DNA of 64,000 nt from Saccharina japonica (taxonomy: Eukaryota; Sar; Phaeophyceae; Laminariales; Laminariaceae). The stretch is taken from NCBI GenBank assembly GCA_008828725.1, contig MEHQ01001009.1, forward strand, positions 109,090 to 173,089, written 5' to 3'. The notes beneath the pieces were generated by a model. It was not told the DNA's origin. It worked only from the letters and a program-made list of their open reading frames with translations, and searched no databases. Made by a program: the position numbers and the translations under genes. This document shows positions 1 to 10,747 of the stretch, in pieces (position 1 is the stretch's first letter; every line of letters begins with the position of its first letter).

Positions 1-684
1 CGTTGTAATTGTCTCGCAGGGGGGGGGGGGGTGGGGGGGGGAGCGATTTGAAAATGTCCCAGCCTTGCATCCCCACCATCACCACGCCCGAATCTGTTGT
101 GTCGGTTGTTTCGTATCATATATATGTATATGTGTGTGTGTGTGGAGGACAGGCCTCGTGAAGAAAAGCCCAGCCAGTTTTTAGTTTACGTTCGCGTATT
201 AATTGATTCTGACAGAAGAGGGAAATCATATGTAGGGGGGTAGGGGTCAATTGCGTTAATTAGTCGGTGGCTAGAATTACGGTGGGGTGGATTAAAATGT
301 TTTTTGTAAGAGGGAGACGATATAGAAACACAATTACGACAGTCGTGCTGTAGACCACTTCGAACTCATAGTAGTCTCTCGCCACACCTCGAAGAGGCGA
401 CGGGGAATGGCAGCCGTGTTGGAGATCTCGTGTTCCAGCCACCCATCGTAGAAGTCCACTGGTGCTACGGTGGGGGTAATCATTAGCCGCATATCGTGCA
501 TGTCCATGCCGTATATGCCAGTGTATATCACACCCCCTGGGATGGTTTTCAAAGACAATTTTCTCCATAACCAGGGGGGGCACATACAACGAAAAAGGCG
601 GCTTTCGGAGCACCTCGTCGAGAGCTTTCCCTAGACGGGGGTCGCTCGGGGTTAGCGCTCGATCGGTCGTCGAGCAAATCCGCG
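1..684. other. Repeat-rich stretch without a gene
   Basis: Starts with two long G runs (about positions 20-42) and a short TA/GT microsatellite near 118-143. Around 470-545 lies a diverged minus-strand copy of the G-run repeat family that recurs through the window. The open frames here have no recognisable domain and no codon bias. I see no gene. Confidence 0.5.
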
Positions 685-910
685 TTGGGATTCGCCCGAG
701 GGGGCGTGGTATACAGTGTCATATACGGCAGTCGTATGACCATGTATCCTATAACATCCCTTCAATGCCGAGAGGGAGAACCTTGGGGTTTCGTCAACCA
801 GGCTGACGTTGCTTCCACCAAGCGCGAAGCGAAACGTGAGCTGCCGGTCGAGTCGCATGAAGGGTAAGCTGCATTCTATGACACTAAGAACCGACGATGG
901 GGCGGACCTG
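685..910 (+). repeat. G-run repeat family, diverged copy
   Basis: After a G-rich lead-in, this stretch follows the order seen in the other copies: a block around GTAGTCGTATGACCATA, then a GCCGAGAG/GGAC block, then GCACCAAGCGCGAAGCG, then a GGCGGAC block ending near GTGTGGCCAC. It is the most diverged copy and runs straight into the inverted-repeat unit at 911. Confidence 0.55.
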
Positions 911-1855
911 AGTATGGACGACAGGCCTCCAATGAGTTGATTTTATTTGTGGTGTGGCCACTTCCAGATCCATGAATGGGTATTACTATTGATATGAATC
1001 TGCCTCGTGGGTGCCTTACCATGTACACACTAGTAATAGGTGATACGGGCATCCCCCTTGTGCGGAGTTGAGGTTCTCAATCCCGCACAAATGATTTACC
1101 AAAACCGCCGGCCTTGGTGACCGCCAAACACAAAAACAAAAACACGGTACCCTGGTTGTCTAGCTCACGCAGTGATAGGCACTTACATAAGAATAATAGT
1201 AGTTCTGGTCAACGCAGTGCTAGCACCACGGGCGGAGCCGTGACCTTGCCGCTAGTATACCAAAATGAAAGAAAAAACAAGAAAAACATGAAGGAGCGAA
1301 GACAAAAGTGTCGTGCCCCCCCCCCGGAAGAGATGTGATAGACAATACAAGAACAAGCACAATAAACCATACCTCAACATATAAACTGGACCATGACTGA
1401 GAACGAAAGGAAAGGACAGGCACACCGAAGCACAACAAATCTACCCTCGGGGCAGCCGCAGCAGGTTTTGCTACGGACGCATGCTAGGATAGAGGTGCAC
1501 CCTGTTTTTTCTGAGCTCCTCACTGAAGGAGCGTCATACACAACTCACCAGAAAATGATTTTGGAGGGAAATAAATGTGCTGCCGGATGCGAAATCTCAT
1601 ATACCGAAGTATCCTCTGAAACATCATTCGTCACAAAACATGAAAGTCCGACGAATTTGGGTTAAGGAGCCCGATCGTTCAGAAAACGATTCAGCCAAAA
1701 AGTGCTACCTCTACCGTAGCACGCGTCTACGAGTGCCATAGAGATAGACAGACAGGCAAGTTCTACCTACTGCACTATACACTGCACTGTAGTCGGTCTA
1801 GTACTTTGGTCCCCTGTCGGTCGTCTACTTCCTGCTTTCGTCCACCACGGTTTCC
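911..1855 (+). repeat. Left copy of a ~685-bp dispersed repeat (inverted relative to 13786-14474), carrying a MITE
   Basis: Reads as the reverse complement of 13786-14474 over its whole length, apart from a 252-bp MITE and one 4-bp target duplicate inserted at 1476-1731. Removing the insertion leaves a length close to the other copy (about 690 bp). No coding potential is recognised. The two copies are about 12 kb apart in opposite orientation. Confidence 0.8.
1476..1727 (+). mobile_element. GACGC-family MITE, 252 bp, TSD TACG
   Basis: Terminal inverted repeats of about 25 bp start GACGCATGCTA and end in the complementary TAGCACGCGTC. Direct 4-bp duplicates TACG flank it at 1472-1475 and 1728-1731. 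The sister repeat at 13786-14474 has the unoccupied site with a single TACG (13913-13916, opposite strand). No ORF worth naming lies inside, so it is non-autonomous. The interior carries a GAGCTCCTCA...GAGGAG mini-hairpin shared by the whole family. Confidence 0.9.
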
Positions 1856-2395
1856 CTACGAACCGCCCCCCCCCCTCTGTCTCCATTCCCTTGGGCGCCA
1901 TCCATACCAAAATAAAATAAAACAATGCGAGGGGCTGTAGCATCGCTGTCGTGCCCCCCTGGAGAAGCTGCGACAGGCAATATACCAAGCAAATAAAAGA
2001 CAAAGAAAATAAAAGAAAGGCCACCAGAAATAACCAAGGGAAAGCACGGAGCTCGCCATCCACCAAGCCAAGTAGTACTGCTTCCTTATCACAGGGATAA
2101 GAACGGGAGTAACAATGAAGCGAAAAACGAAAACGAAACGAAAAACACAACAGGGCCGCGTTCGAAGCAGCCACAGAGGTGCGCAGTACGGGTAGTCTAG
2201 ACGGGACTTACTAGTCAGCCTGGTACCTTGCCACTCTGTCGGCTGTCTCCTTCCTGCTCTCATCAACCGCGGTTTCCTTACGACTGTTGCCCCCCCCTCT
2301 CCCATTCCCTTGTGCCTCACCCGCAGCGAATGCGTGGCGCTGTCTACTCGGTTCCGCCTCGTCCTTGTGCCACCGAACCATGAACCGTTCAGCTG
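1790..2395. repeat. Two diverged direct repeats ~410 bp apart
   Basis: The blocks around 1795-1890 and 2205-2310 share the order TCTAGTACTT/CTAGT, CTGTCGGTCGTCT, TTCCTGCTTTCGTC, CGCGGTTTCC and then a C run. They look like an old tandem duplication. The sequence between them has no recognisable gene. Confidence 0.45.
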
Positions 2396-2404
2396 CTTCG
2401 AGCC

Positions 2405-2560
2405 CCCCCCTACGTAGTCGTAACTCAGATCCGGGGTCACAAAGTAGGTTCCTCTCCCTCCTCCCCCACTAAGGTTCTTGCCTTGCATTTTTATCGCGAG
2501 AAGACTTCATTCAGCCTTTTCTTCCCTCGTCGACTCGCATCGAATTGGATGAGAGCAGGC
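2405..2560 (-). mobile_element. SINE body fragment, minus strand
   Basis: Contains the shared SINE body in reverse: GTCGTAACTCAGATCCGGGG, the TCCCTCCTCCCCCACTA block, CTTGCATTTTTATCGCGAGA and CTTCCCTCGTCGACT. The same body occurs at 3690, 26230, 28480, 29505, 31060, 31510, 33605 and 35640. No tRNA-like head is visible here, so it is 5' truncated or diverged. Confidence 0.7.
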
Positions 2561-3090
2561 TAAGCGCTTAGCGCTGTCCCAGCGTATCAATGAGAAAACA
2601 AGTGTATACGTAACACGGGTATATATAGACATACACCCGCCAAAAGCCTGCAAGCTGGTACATGAACCTTCCCGCCAAAAAATCTACGTGTATACATATA
2701 AATACGTAAAAGTGAAGAACTCACACATACAACATACAGTAGAGCAATATATTTCCATAATATCGGATTTGACTCTGACAAGGCCAGCAGCAAGCCGCAG
2801 GTGTGGCTCTCACATTCATATATCGTTCGGCACAGACTGCACAGACTGCACAGATCACCAACAGACGACAGGAAGAGAGCAGTTGACCTCGTATCATGCA
2901 ACAAGACGTGTGTGTTGTTCTTATTCAACCATTCGACGTTTGCTTCCCGTCGACTTCTTGCACAGCAGCAGGAAGTAGTGAACCGTCTTCTCATCGTCTT
3001 CTACATGGATATCGTATCACAGATCGTATATACGCGTATCGTGCAAAAACGGTGGTCAAATTGCCACCAATTGCCACCACGTGTTGACCA

Positions 3091-3410
3091 TTGTTGTTGT
3101 TGTTGTTGTTGTTGTTGTCTTCACATTAAACCCGTTCTTTCTACTCAACCACATCAGTACACCCAGTGCCTGTCCTGATTCCCAATCCTAAAGAGAGATA
3201 CAATTTCTGTGGTCAGACTGTGAAACAGAGAAAAACCAAAACAAAATAAACGCAAATTAATGGGTAAAGCAAGTGAGATGCATAACGTACCGGGTACGAG
3301 AACACAGCGACACGAGCCGAACCAAAAAGTAAGAACAAAAAAGACAAATAAAAAACAAATTCTGAAATGAAACAGAAAACAAATGATACGGTAGGGAGCC
3401 AGAAGCGCCC
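3091..3410 (-). repeat. AAC-tailed dispersed repeat, minus strand
   Basis: On the minus strand the unit ends in TTTAATGTGAAGAC followed by (AAC)n, seen here as (TTG)n at 3091-3118. Homology to 26545-26780 in reverse extends to about 3410. Other copies are at 12911-13035 and 43901-44037. A microsatellite 3' tail of this kind is typical of SINE or LINE 3' ends. Confidence 0.65.
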
Positions 3411-3689
3411 CTAGACGTATTCTACATTATTAGCCCCCAGAATTCGTAGTTTGTGACCTCGGAAGCGAGAGTAGTTCACCACAATTTATTAACACGGGAC
3501 ACAAAGTTTTCTTTTTCATAAGGCAAACGTGTGTCGGGTACTAACTTCAGTACAAAATAAAATGGATTTGTGGTATAGGAACATTTTTTTTTCACCTATT
3601 AAATAATAATCTTTTTGATAATATGAAACGAGTAGATTCTAATGATTCTAATGCAGTACTATCAGTGTACATGTTGCCATGTATACACA

Positions 3690-3875
3690 ATTCGACAAAA
3701 GTTGACGAGGGAAGAAAGGTGCTGAAATCTTCTTGCGATGAAAAGCAAGGCAAGAACCGTGGTGGGGGAGGAGGGAGAACAGCCTACTTTGTGACCCCGG
3801 ATCTGAGTTACGACTATTAATAGGAAGGAGAGAGAAAGGAAGGGCGAAGATAATAAATGGGATGGACAAAAAAAA
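3690..3875 (+). mobile_element. 5'-truncated SINE, plus strand
   Basis: SINE body in sense orientation: GACGAGGGAAGAAAGG, a GCGATGAAAAGCAAGG-like block, TGGGGGAGGAGGGAG, CCCCGGATCTGAGTTACGAC, GAAGATAATAAATGGGATGG and then an A-rich tail. The tRNA-like head is missing. Confidence 0.75.
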
Positions 3876-3879
3876 AGTA

Positions 3880-4980
3880 TATTCGTATGAATACCATGTA
3901 CCAGAATGTTTCGTATTATATACGTACGAGTACGATACGTTCTATCATACGTTCCCGTGAATCTTATCCACCCCTCCAATCCCCGGGTTTCCGGGTGAGT
4001 GTAAAATCTCTATTAATAGATTTTTATCGGAATGCATAAATGCCGCCGCTATTTTGACACGCTGTGTGCTCTGTGCTGTGTGCTGTGTGTTGCACCCCCG
4101 GCTGGTTTGGGCCTTAAGCAGAGAGCAAAGGCGTATGATATAATGCATACCAGTTTACTTGGTGTCCCATCCACGGCCGCTTGTTGTGATTCTCTTCATA
4201 TTCGCCTCATGGGCCGGTTGAGTAGTGCCCGCTGCCCGCTACGAGTATAGTGCCCGTGAAATCGCTTGTCAAAGATGGGATTAACCAGTGTCGCAGTGTG
4301 CGGAGTACATAATGCCGGTTGCCGCGATAGTGCCGGTATTGTTGGCTGGCGCATATGATACCGGCACTACGAACATACAGAGACCAGTACTGTCCTCAAT
4401 TTCCAAATATTTTGCAGGTGAAAAAAGTGGACACGCTCCCGACCCTACGGTAGGTGCTGCTAGCGCTGCCACGGCCTATCAAACACACACACCCCTCGGT
4501 CTATGTTCGCCAATTTGTTGCCTTCTGCTCGGTGCGTTCACCCCCCCCACCCCTGCCCGCCCCCCCAACCATCTTTATTTTTTATGCCATTCTAATCGCT
4601 GTCTCCCAAACCCACTACCTCTCTTGTCTCTTCCGTTCGTCTATCCCTCTTCTGCCTTCTGCTTGGTGTGTTCATCCCTCTCTCCTACGCCCCCCCCTGC
4701 CTGTACATGTCTTACGCGCCACACAACATCAACAACGCTTTGGGGTGGGTGGTAAATTCCAACTCAACTCCACCCACTATATTACTGTAAATATGTGGCG
4801 GCACACCACACAACGAATGTTACACCGACCGACACGGTGAATTTAACACCGGGGGTGATAACACGACCAATACTCGCGGTGTTGTCAACACGGCCAATAC
4901 TCGGGTGTTATAAATCGGCCAATACTGGGGTATTGAAACGGTCAACGTTCGGGCGGGGACGGAAACAACAACCACAACAC
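3880..4980. other. Gene-free stretch upstream of the RCC1 exons
   Basis: Pyrimidine-rich sequence (about 4520-4720) gives proline/serine-rich open frames that I do not trust as genes. At 4848-4930 there is a degenerate ~27-bp repeat built on ACxxCCAATACTCG. A promoter for the downstream RCC1 gene could lie here, but I cannot place one. Confidence 0.4.
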
Positions 4981-5063
4981 CACCAACACCACCAACACCA
5001 CCAACACCAACACCAACAACAAACAACAACAACAACGACAACAACAACAACAACTGTCAACAG
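4980..5063 (+). repeat. (CACCAA)n/(CAA)n microsatellite
   Basis: A run of CAC-CAA units grades into CAA units and ends directly at the putative splice acceptor of the first RCC1 exon (CAACAG before 5064). The acceptor has no pyrimidine tract, which is unusual. The microsatellite may have expanded into the intron end, or the exon may extend further upstream. Confidence 0.75.
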
Positions 5064-6380
5064 TGCTTCGGCAAGAACAACAAGGGACAGCTGGGCCAAG
5101 GGAACAAGTCCAACCTGGGAGACGGAGCGTTGGAGATGGGGGACAACTTGGCGCCCGTGTTCTTGGGCACGGGGCGCACCGCCGTCGCCGTGGCGGCAGA
5201 GGGAGACCGAACCTGCGCGCTCCTCGATTCCGGTGCGTTATTTTTCGGTGGTTGCCGTATATATAACACACGGGGGTGATAATATAACACACGGGGGTGG
5301 TAGTATAACACACGGGTGGTAGTATAACACGCGGGGGTGATAATATAACACACGGGGTGATTACAAAACACACGGGGGTGATGATACATACACACGGGGG
5401 GAGGGCGGGGGAGGGGGGGGGGTGTACTCATGTTTCATCGGCCGTAGTCGTATGACCATAGACCCTCGCATCCCTACAATGCTGGGACGGAGCGCGTGGT
5501 TTTCACCCAACCAGGCAGAGGGGGGGCGTACTTATTTGTTGCTTGCCTTAGTCATTTGACCATTGACCACGCATCCCTTTCGAGACGGGAATACAACACG
5601 CGGGGGTGATAATATAACACACCCCCTTGAAGGAATTCCCACGGTTGATTTTTTCTCGATTGCAGTATGTACGTTAAAAAACAATGGTTATATACCGCAA
5701 TAATACGGGTGCCATATACTATTAGTAATATAACGCACGCCCATAGGACGATTTTCCACGGCGGATTTTCTCGACGCAGGGGAGAGGGAGGGTTCAAAAC
5801 GCGCCGAGCGATGTTGTATGCGTCCTTCCTAGGGGGTGTATCGTATCACTCCTAGGGAGTGTGGTATCGTATCACCCGGTGTGGTGTATGCATCATATTT
5901 CCAAGTAAAGTACACAAATAATTTTATATGAGTCTTGTTGTCGACCGATGGAATTAACCTGTCAATAATCATGGGCTCTACGGACGTTTATTTGCCATGA
6001 GAGGCAAGGGTACGATAGTTTTATTTTAATTTTATTTTTAATCACGAACCCTCCCGCTTTCTACCTCCTCTCGCTCTCGTACATATGGTATTATAACAGC
6101 CTCATGCTTAACGTTGACTATCACGACAATAAGGCGCGAGCGAGCCATGGCCTAAAATGCGAGATTCTTAACTGCTGCCGTCGCGCACTGCCGTATATCG
6201 TTTCTAGGTGACGTGCGATGCTGGGGGGATGCGGAGCACGGGGCCCTGGGAACCGGGGACCTAAAGAACACCGGGGACGGGAAGGTGGATGTCGCCGACG
6301 CCGTTGACTTGGGGGACATCGGAGTTGTGACGGCCATCGGCAGCGGCCCGTGCGTAATCACGGAAGACGGCGTGATGAAG
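5064..6380 (+). CDS. RCC1-type beta-propeller protein, two internal exons
   Basis: Two exons are supported: 5064-5232 and 6208-6380. The first reads CFGKNNKGQLGQG and ends at CALLDSG with donor GTGCGT. The second begins after TTTCTAG, completes the split glycine codon, continues DVRCWGDAEHGALGTGD and ends at GVMK before donor GTGGGT. The joining phase (1/2) keeps the frame. The C-W/F-G...G-LG-G signature followed by a hydrophobic-Gly stretch and a Cys/His-like site is the RCC1 repeat, a propeller blade used in chromatin, GEF and ubiquitin-ligase proteins. Each exon encodes about one blade (57-58 residues). Both ends of the gene are missing; a full propeller needs about seven blades. The 975-bp intron contains a minisatellite and a G-run repeat. 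Codons favour G/C in third position, unlike the surroundings. The cellular role cannot be told from two blades. Confidence 0.75.
5258..5400 (+). repeat. ~22-bp minisatellite inside the RCC1 intron
   Basis: About six to seven units of AACACACGGGGGTGATAATAT with small length changes. A further one to two units occur at 5587-5622. It is followed at 5400-5430 by a G run that begins a G-run family repeat. Confidence 0.8.
5405..5520 (+). repeat. G-run repeat family copy
   Basis: A G run, then TGTACTCATGTTTCATCGG, GTAGTCGTATGACCATAGAC, CCTCGCATCCCTACAATGCT and GGGACGGAGC. The next G run (5520) leads into GTACTTATTTGTTGCTTGCC, the same junction seen after the 97-base G run at 41648. Confidence 0.7.
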
Positions 6381-6533
6381 GTGGGTGTTTGTGTAGAGGG
6401 GGAAGGGTGCTGAGTGTGCGTCTCCGTGTGTGGGCTTTTTCGTGTTTTTGGTTTTTGGTTTTAGTGCGGTGCTTGGCCGAAGGAAAGAAGTTTCTTAGAT
6501 TGTGTCGCCTATTACCGCGTGTTCATGTCTTCG

Positions 6534-6535
<2 letters not shown>

Positions 6536-6621
<86 letters not shown>
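6536..6621 (+). repeat. (GT)n microsatellite
   Basis: About 40 uninterrupted GT dinucleotides just downstream of the second RCC1 exon. Open frames across it are pure Cys/Val low complexity. Confidence 0.95.
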
Positions 6622-6627
<6 letters not shown>

Positions 6628-6739
6628 TGTGGGTGGGTTGGGTGTGTGTGTGGTGGTTAGTGTTGTAGTCGTGCTTGTTGTCGGTGATTGTATGTGGTGG
6701 GTGCTAGATGTAGACTGTGTGTAGGATTGTGTCTTGGTG

Positions 6740-7530
6740 ATGTAGATGTGTAGGTGTCGATGGTTGTGTGTGTGTTGTGTGCGTGTGTGGTGTGTGGTGT
6801 TGTGTTTTGTGGTGGTGTGTGGTGTTGGTGTTGGTGTTGGTGTTGGTTTTTGTGGTGTTGGTGTTGGTTTTTGTGGTGTTGGTGTTGGTGTTGGTTTTTG
6901 TGGTGTTGGTGTTGGTGTTGGTGGTGTGTGGTGTTGGTGTTGGTGTTGGTGGTGTGTGGTGTTGATGTTGGTGGTGTTGGTGTTGGTGTGTGGTGTGTGG
7001 TGTGTGGTGTTGGTGTTGGTGTTGGTGTTGGTGCTAGTGTTTGTGTTGGTGTTGGTGTTGGTGTTTGTGGTGTTGGTTTTTGTGGTGTTGGTGTGTGGTG
7101 TTGGTGTTGGTGTGTGGTCTTGGGTGGTGTTGGTGTTGGTGTGTGGTTTTGGTGTGTGGTGTGTGGTGTGTGGTTTGTGGTGTTGGTGGTGTTGTCGTTC
7201 TCAGTTTCGGGATCATATACCTCGCGCAGAGCCAACAGGTGTGTTGTGTGTGTTGTGTGTGTTGTGTGTTGTGTGTTGTGTGTGTTGTGTGTGTTGTGTT
7301 GTGTTGTGTGTTGTGTGTCGTGTGCTGTGTGTGTTGTGTGTTGTGTGTTGTGTGTTATGTGTTGTGTGTTGTGTTGTGTTGTGTGTTGTGTTGTGTTGTG
7401 TGTTGTGGTGTGTTGTGTGTTGTGTGTCGTGTGTTGTGTGTTGTGTGTGTGATTGGTTGTGGTGTGGGATGTGCTTCGTGTTGTGTAGTTGTATGTGTGA
7501 TGTGTGTGCTTGGGTGATGGTAGGTGTAGT
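6740..7530 (+). repeat. 800-bp strand-asymmetric GT-rich region (GGTGTT and GTGTTGT arrays)
   Basis: The + strand is almost entirely G and T. First come arrays of GGTGTT/GGTTTTTGT units (about 6805-7190), then a 34-bp unique island (7205-7238), then GTGTTGT/GTGTTGTGT arrays to 7450. A 327-codon minus-strand frame crosses it but is only His/Thr/Gln low complexity, so I do not call it a gene. Confidence 0.9.
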
Positions 7531-7539
7531 AGTGGTGTG

Positions 7540-8690
7540 TGGTCGTGATGGTGTGTGTAGTGGATAATAGCTGTGGTGTGAGATATGGTATCTGCGCGAA
7601 CCACCTGTTTATTGTAAGTCACCGCGTACCTTGGCACCAATCGTCGCCTCTTTCACCTAGAGTCAATACTCACGACTCGAGGTCACAGATAGTAGGCGTT
7701 TACCACCTACCCTCCCCTCGGCCGCTGAGCAGTAGTAGTATATCGCGATCAACGTCTGCCATTTGGCGAGTCTATTTAGGCGCTATACGGCCCGAGAGAG
7801 AGAGTCGGAGTTTCTCTGACTCTTTATCCCCTCGTCGCCTCTCGGCGAATTGTGCCTACCCACGTTTTAATACGCGCTCTCGGCAGAGCTGTTGGGTGTT
7901 ACTTGACCCATTCAAAACCGAAAACATGTCGTACACTATTTCCAAGTAGTTTTCCCCCAAATTCGTGGGACCAGTTCTTAAGGGTCAATAATAAAAAGCT
8001 CCTCATTCGGTAGAATTGAACTCATGACACCATGCATCGTGCATCGTATGTGCATCTGTACGGTGTGTCTCGTATCATCCCCCTATATTCAGAGCAAATG
8101 CCGCCTTCTAAGGGTGGCGGCTTACTCCCTGAGCTCCTCACACGAGGAAGCTCAATGCTATTATATGAATAAGTCACCCGATACATGACTTTCGAAGAGG
8201 TTTTTTTCGCGCAACCCGGCCCAAGCATTTGTATGTGCTGTATGCGCTGTGTGAGCTAGTCCTAAAACTTGTGTACGAGAAAAATTGTGATTCTAACCCG
8301 TAGTAACTCACTCGAGAAGCTTAGCCGGTCACAAAATAATGCCTCGGGAGGTATAAACTAAATGCAACGGCTACCGATGCCTTCACAGCTACTGGTATAT
8401 ATAATACTACTACCGTACGTTAACAGGCGCAAGAGTTGTTGGTGTTGTTAGTGTTGGTGAGGTTGGTGTTGTTGTAGTTGGTGTTGTTGTTGGTAGTGCC
8501 GGTGGTGTAGGTGTACGTATTGGATGTCGAATGATAATCGAGTTCGTTACGATACGCCACCGATTAAAAAATGAAAAACATAACATCGATACGTACGATT
8601 TCGATATTTGATGTTTGATACCAGGTACTGGTATGATATGTATTACCAATCAAAGCTTTCGTTCAGTGACAACATAAATAGGGGATGGGG
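7540..8690. other. No gene recognised
   Basis: Mixed sequence. Near 8130-8225 is a distant relative of the MITE interior (CTGAGCTCCTCACACGAGG) similar to 18925-19020. At 8010-8035 is a reversed B-box-like element. At 8430-8510 is a degenerate GTTGGTGTTG stretch. Nothing looks coding. Confidence 0.4.
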
Positions 8691-8694
8691 GGCA

Positions 8695-9330
8695 AAACAC
8701 GTTCGATATTTCGATACATCAAAAGTTCGATAGTTCGATGTTTCGATGTAACGATATCGATATAACGAAAGTTCGATAATCGAAAGTTCGATAGTTCGAT
8801 AGTTCGTTATTTTGATATTTCGATATTTCGATATAACGATATGACGAAAGTTCGATATAAAGTCCGATATATCGAAAGTTCGATATTTCTATATCTCAAA
8901 AGTTCGATATTTCATATTTCGTTATATAGTTCGATAGTTCGTTATTTTGATATTTCGATATTTCGATATTTCGATATAACGATATGACGAAAGTTCGATA
9001 TATCGAAAGTTCGATATATCGAAAGTTCGATATTTCTATATCTCAAAAGTTCGATATTTCATATTTCGTTATATCGACAGTTCGATATATCGATATTTCT
9101 ATATATCAGAAGTTCGATATTTCATATTCCGATATATCGACAGTTCGATATGTCGATATTTCGATATATCAGAAGTTCGATATTTCATATTCCGATATAT
9201 GGACAGTTCGATATATCGATATTTCGACATATCAGAAGTTCGATATTTCATATTCCGATATATCGACAGTTCGATATATCGATATTTCGACATATCAGAA
9301 GTTCGATATTTCATATTCCGATATATGTCA
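8695..9330. repeat. TCGATA-rich satellite with 63-bp higher-order period
   Basis: Built from short near-palindromic words such as TTCGATATATCGA. From about 9045 the AGAAGTTCGATATTTCATAT word recurs at 9108, 9171, 9234 and 9297, an exact 63-bp period. Because 63 is divisible by 3, three frames stay open and give repeated Ser/Ile/Arg/Tyr/Phe peptides. This is a consequence of the period, not evidence of a gene. Confidence 0.9.
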
Positions 9331-9354
9331 ACACTTCCGGTGGTGTTGGTGCTC

Positions 9355-9975
9355 ACAACGGCGCTGCAATGGAATGGAAATGCAACGCGATCGTATGTTG
9401 AACGGCAAAGGCAAAACGCAATGCAAACGCAAAAAAGAAAAAAAAAGAATGGCAAGCGAAAAAAACGTCAACGCAAATACGAGGGCATTGCAACTGCAAT
9501 GCAAATACGATTCACGTGCATACAGATATACAAATGCATTTGCACAACCGCAATCAATGCATAAGTGCCTATGCAATGCAAACAAAAAATGCCTACGTAC
9601 GGGAGAAGGCGGATGCAAGATGCAATCAATACAAGGGCAAATGGGACGGAGGTAGGTTACGATAAGAAAGAGACGACCCCGGAAAAAAATAATGCGGCAA
9701 CGTGAAAATACAGATCGCATTTTATTTGTAACTGTCCACAAGGTATTGCAAACACGAATGCAATGCAAATTCAATGCAAATACAATGCAAAAACGTGTAC
9801 GCAAATGCGTACCTGGTACACATGTACGTGAAGCAAACTGAGTTGTAAATGGAAATGATATGCAGCGCAAATCAAGAGGGGGAGTGCAATGCGAATGGCA
9901 AAAGAAAGAAAGAAAGAAAGAAAGAGAAAGAAAGAGAAAGAAAGAGCGACGCGATTAAAAAAAAAAAAGAGGCCG
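9355..9975 (+). repeat. CAATGCAAA-rich low complexity and (AAAG)n
   Basis: Many overlapping words around TGCAATGCAAATAC between about 9355 and 9890, followed by (AAAG)n at 9898-9950 and an A run. Purine-rich, with no domain in any frame. Confidence 0.7.
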
Positions 9976-10645
9976 AAATTCAGATTTTCCGGTCACCAAC
10001 CTAAAACAAGTCAACACTTCCTCTACTATATTCTTCTCCCTCTTTCGCTAAATTAATGAATTGTACCCCCCCCCATACCACGAACAACCTACCTTTATTA
10101 TCGTAACACTATAGATGAAGCGTGGATATGATGCAGCACTTGTTAATAACATAATTCCAGATTCATGAACAAAACGAAGTGTAACATTGAACTAAGGAAG
10201 TCTGGAGTTTGTGGAGAGGTACTGAATAGTTGGCGTGATTGAGAGGGGATGGGGCTTTGTGTCTTCCTGGTGTCAAAATTAATTAATCCACACTATTACG
10301 GAGCACCACAGTAAACACTAGTAAATAGGACCAAACATTGTAAGTAAAAACAGGTAAATGTATAGGTTTATGTGTGTAACGTAGATCCTATTTACTACGG
10401 CATCATTAGCCCACCCCGTACTAGCTCAAGCCATCAAGTATTTAATCTCATCCACCCCTACCGTTACTATTTTCGTGCCCATCCTTTTTAGTACGGATAC
10501 AATCACATCGTTGATCTTGGCAGCATCACCAGTCTATTGTCGCCGACAAATACCTATCGATAGACGATTGATGCATTCCGCAGTCTATTGCCACAGACAA
10601 TAGCTACGTATCGATATATACATTCCACTGTATATTGTCACTGAC
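9976..10645. other. No gene recognised
   Basis: AT-rich, unremarkable sequence with a short GACAATAG/CTATTG repeated word (10537-10650) and (CT)n at 10649-10693. It lies 3' of the minus-strand RCC1 exon, so it is probably intron. Confidence 0.4.
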
Positions 10646-10747
10646 AATAGCTCTCCCTCTCTCTCTCTCTCTCTCTTTCGCTCTCTCTCTCTGAAGCACA
10701 TAATTGTTCGAGGGCAAAACGAAGAAAAAGCAGCCACTGCAACGCAC

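Noticed and set aside
4288..4840. Pro/Ser-rich ORFs upstream of the RCC1 exons
   Set aside because: C/T-rich composition, no domain, no codon bias like the nearby real exons.
6657..7640. 327-codon minus-strand ORF
   Set aside because: Purely His/Thr/Gln/Pro low complexity caused by the GT-rich array; no domain or start context.
8984..9655. 223-codon ORF with repeated Ile/Ser/Arg/Tyr peptide
   Set aside because: Product of the 63-bp satellite period being divisible by three.
9898..9960. CRISPR-like or regulatory repeat
   Set aside because: Simple (AAAG)n microsatellite.
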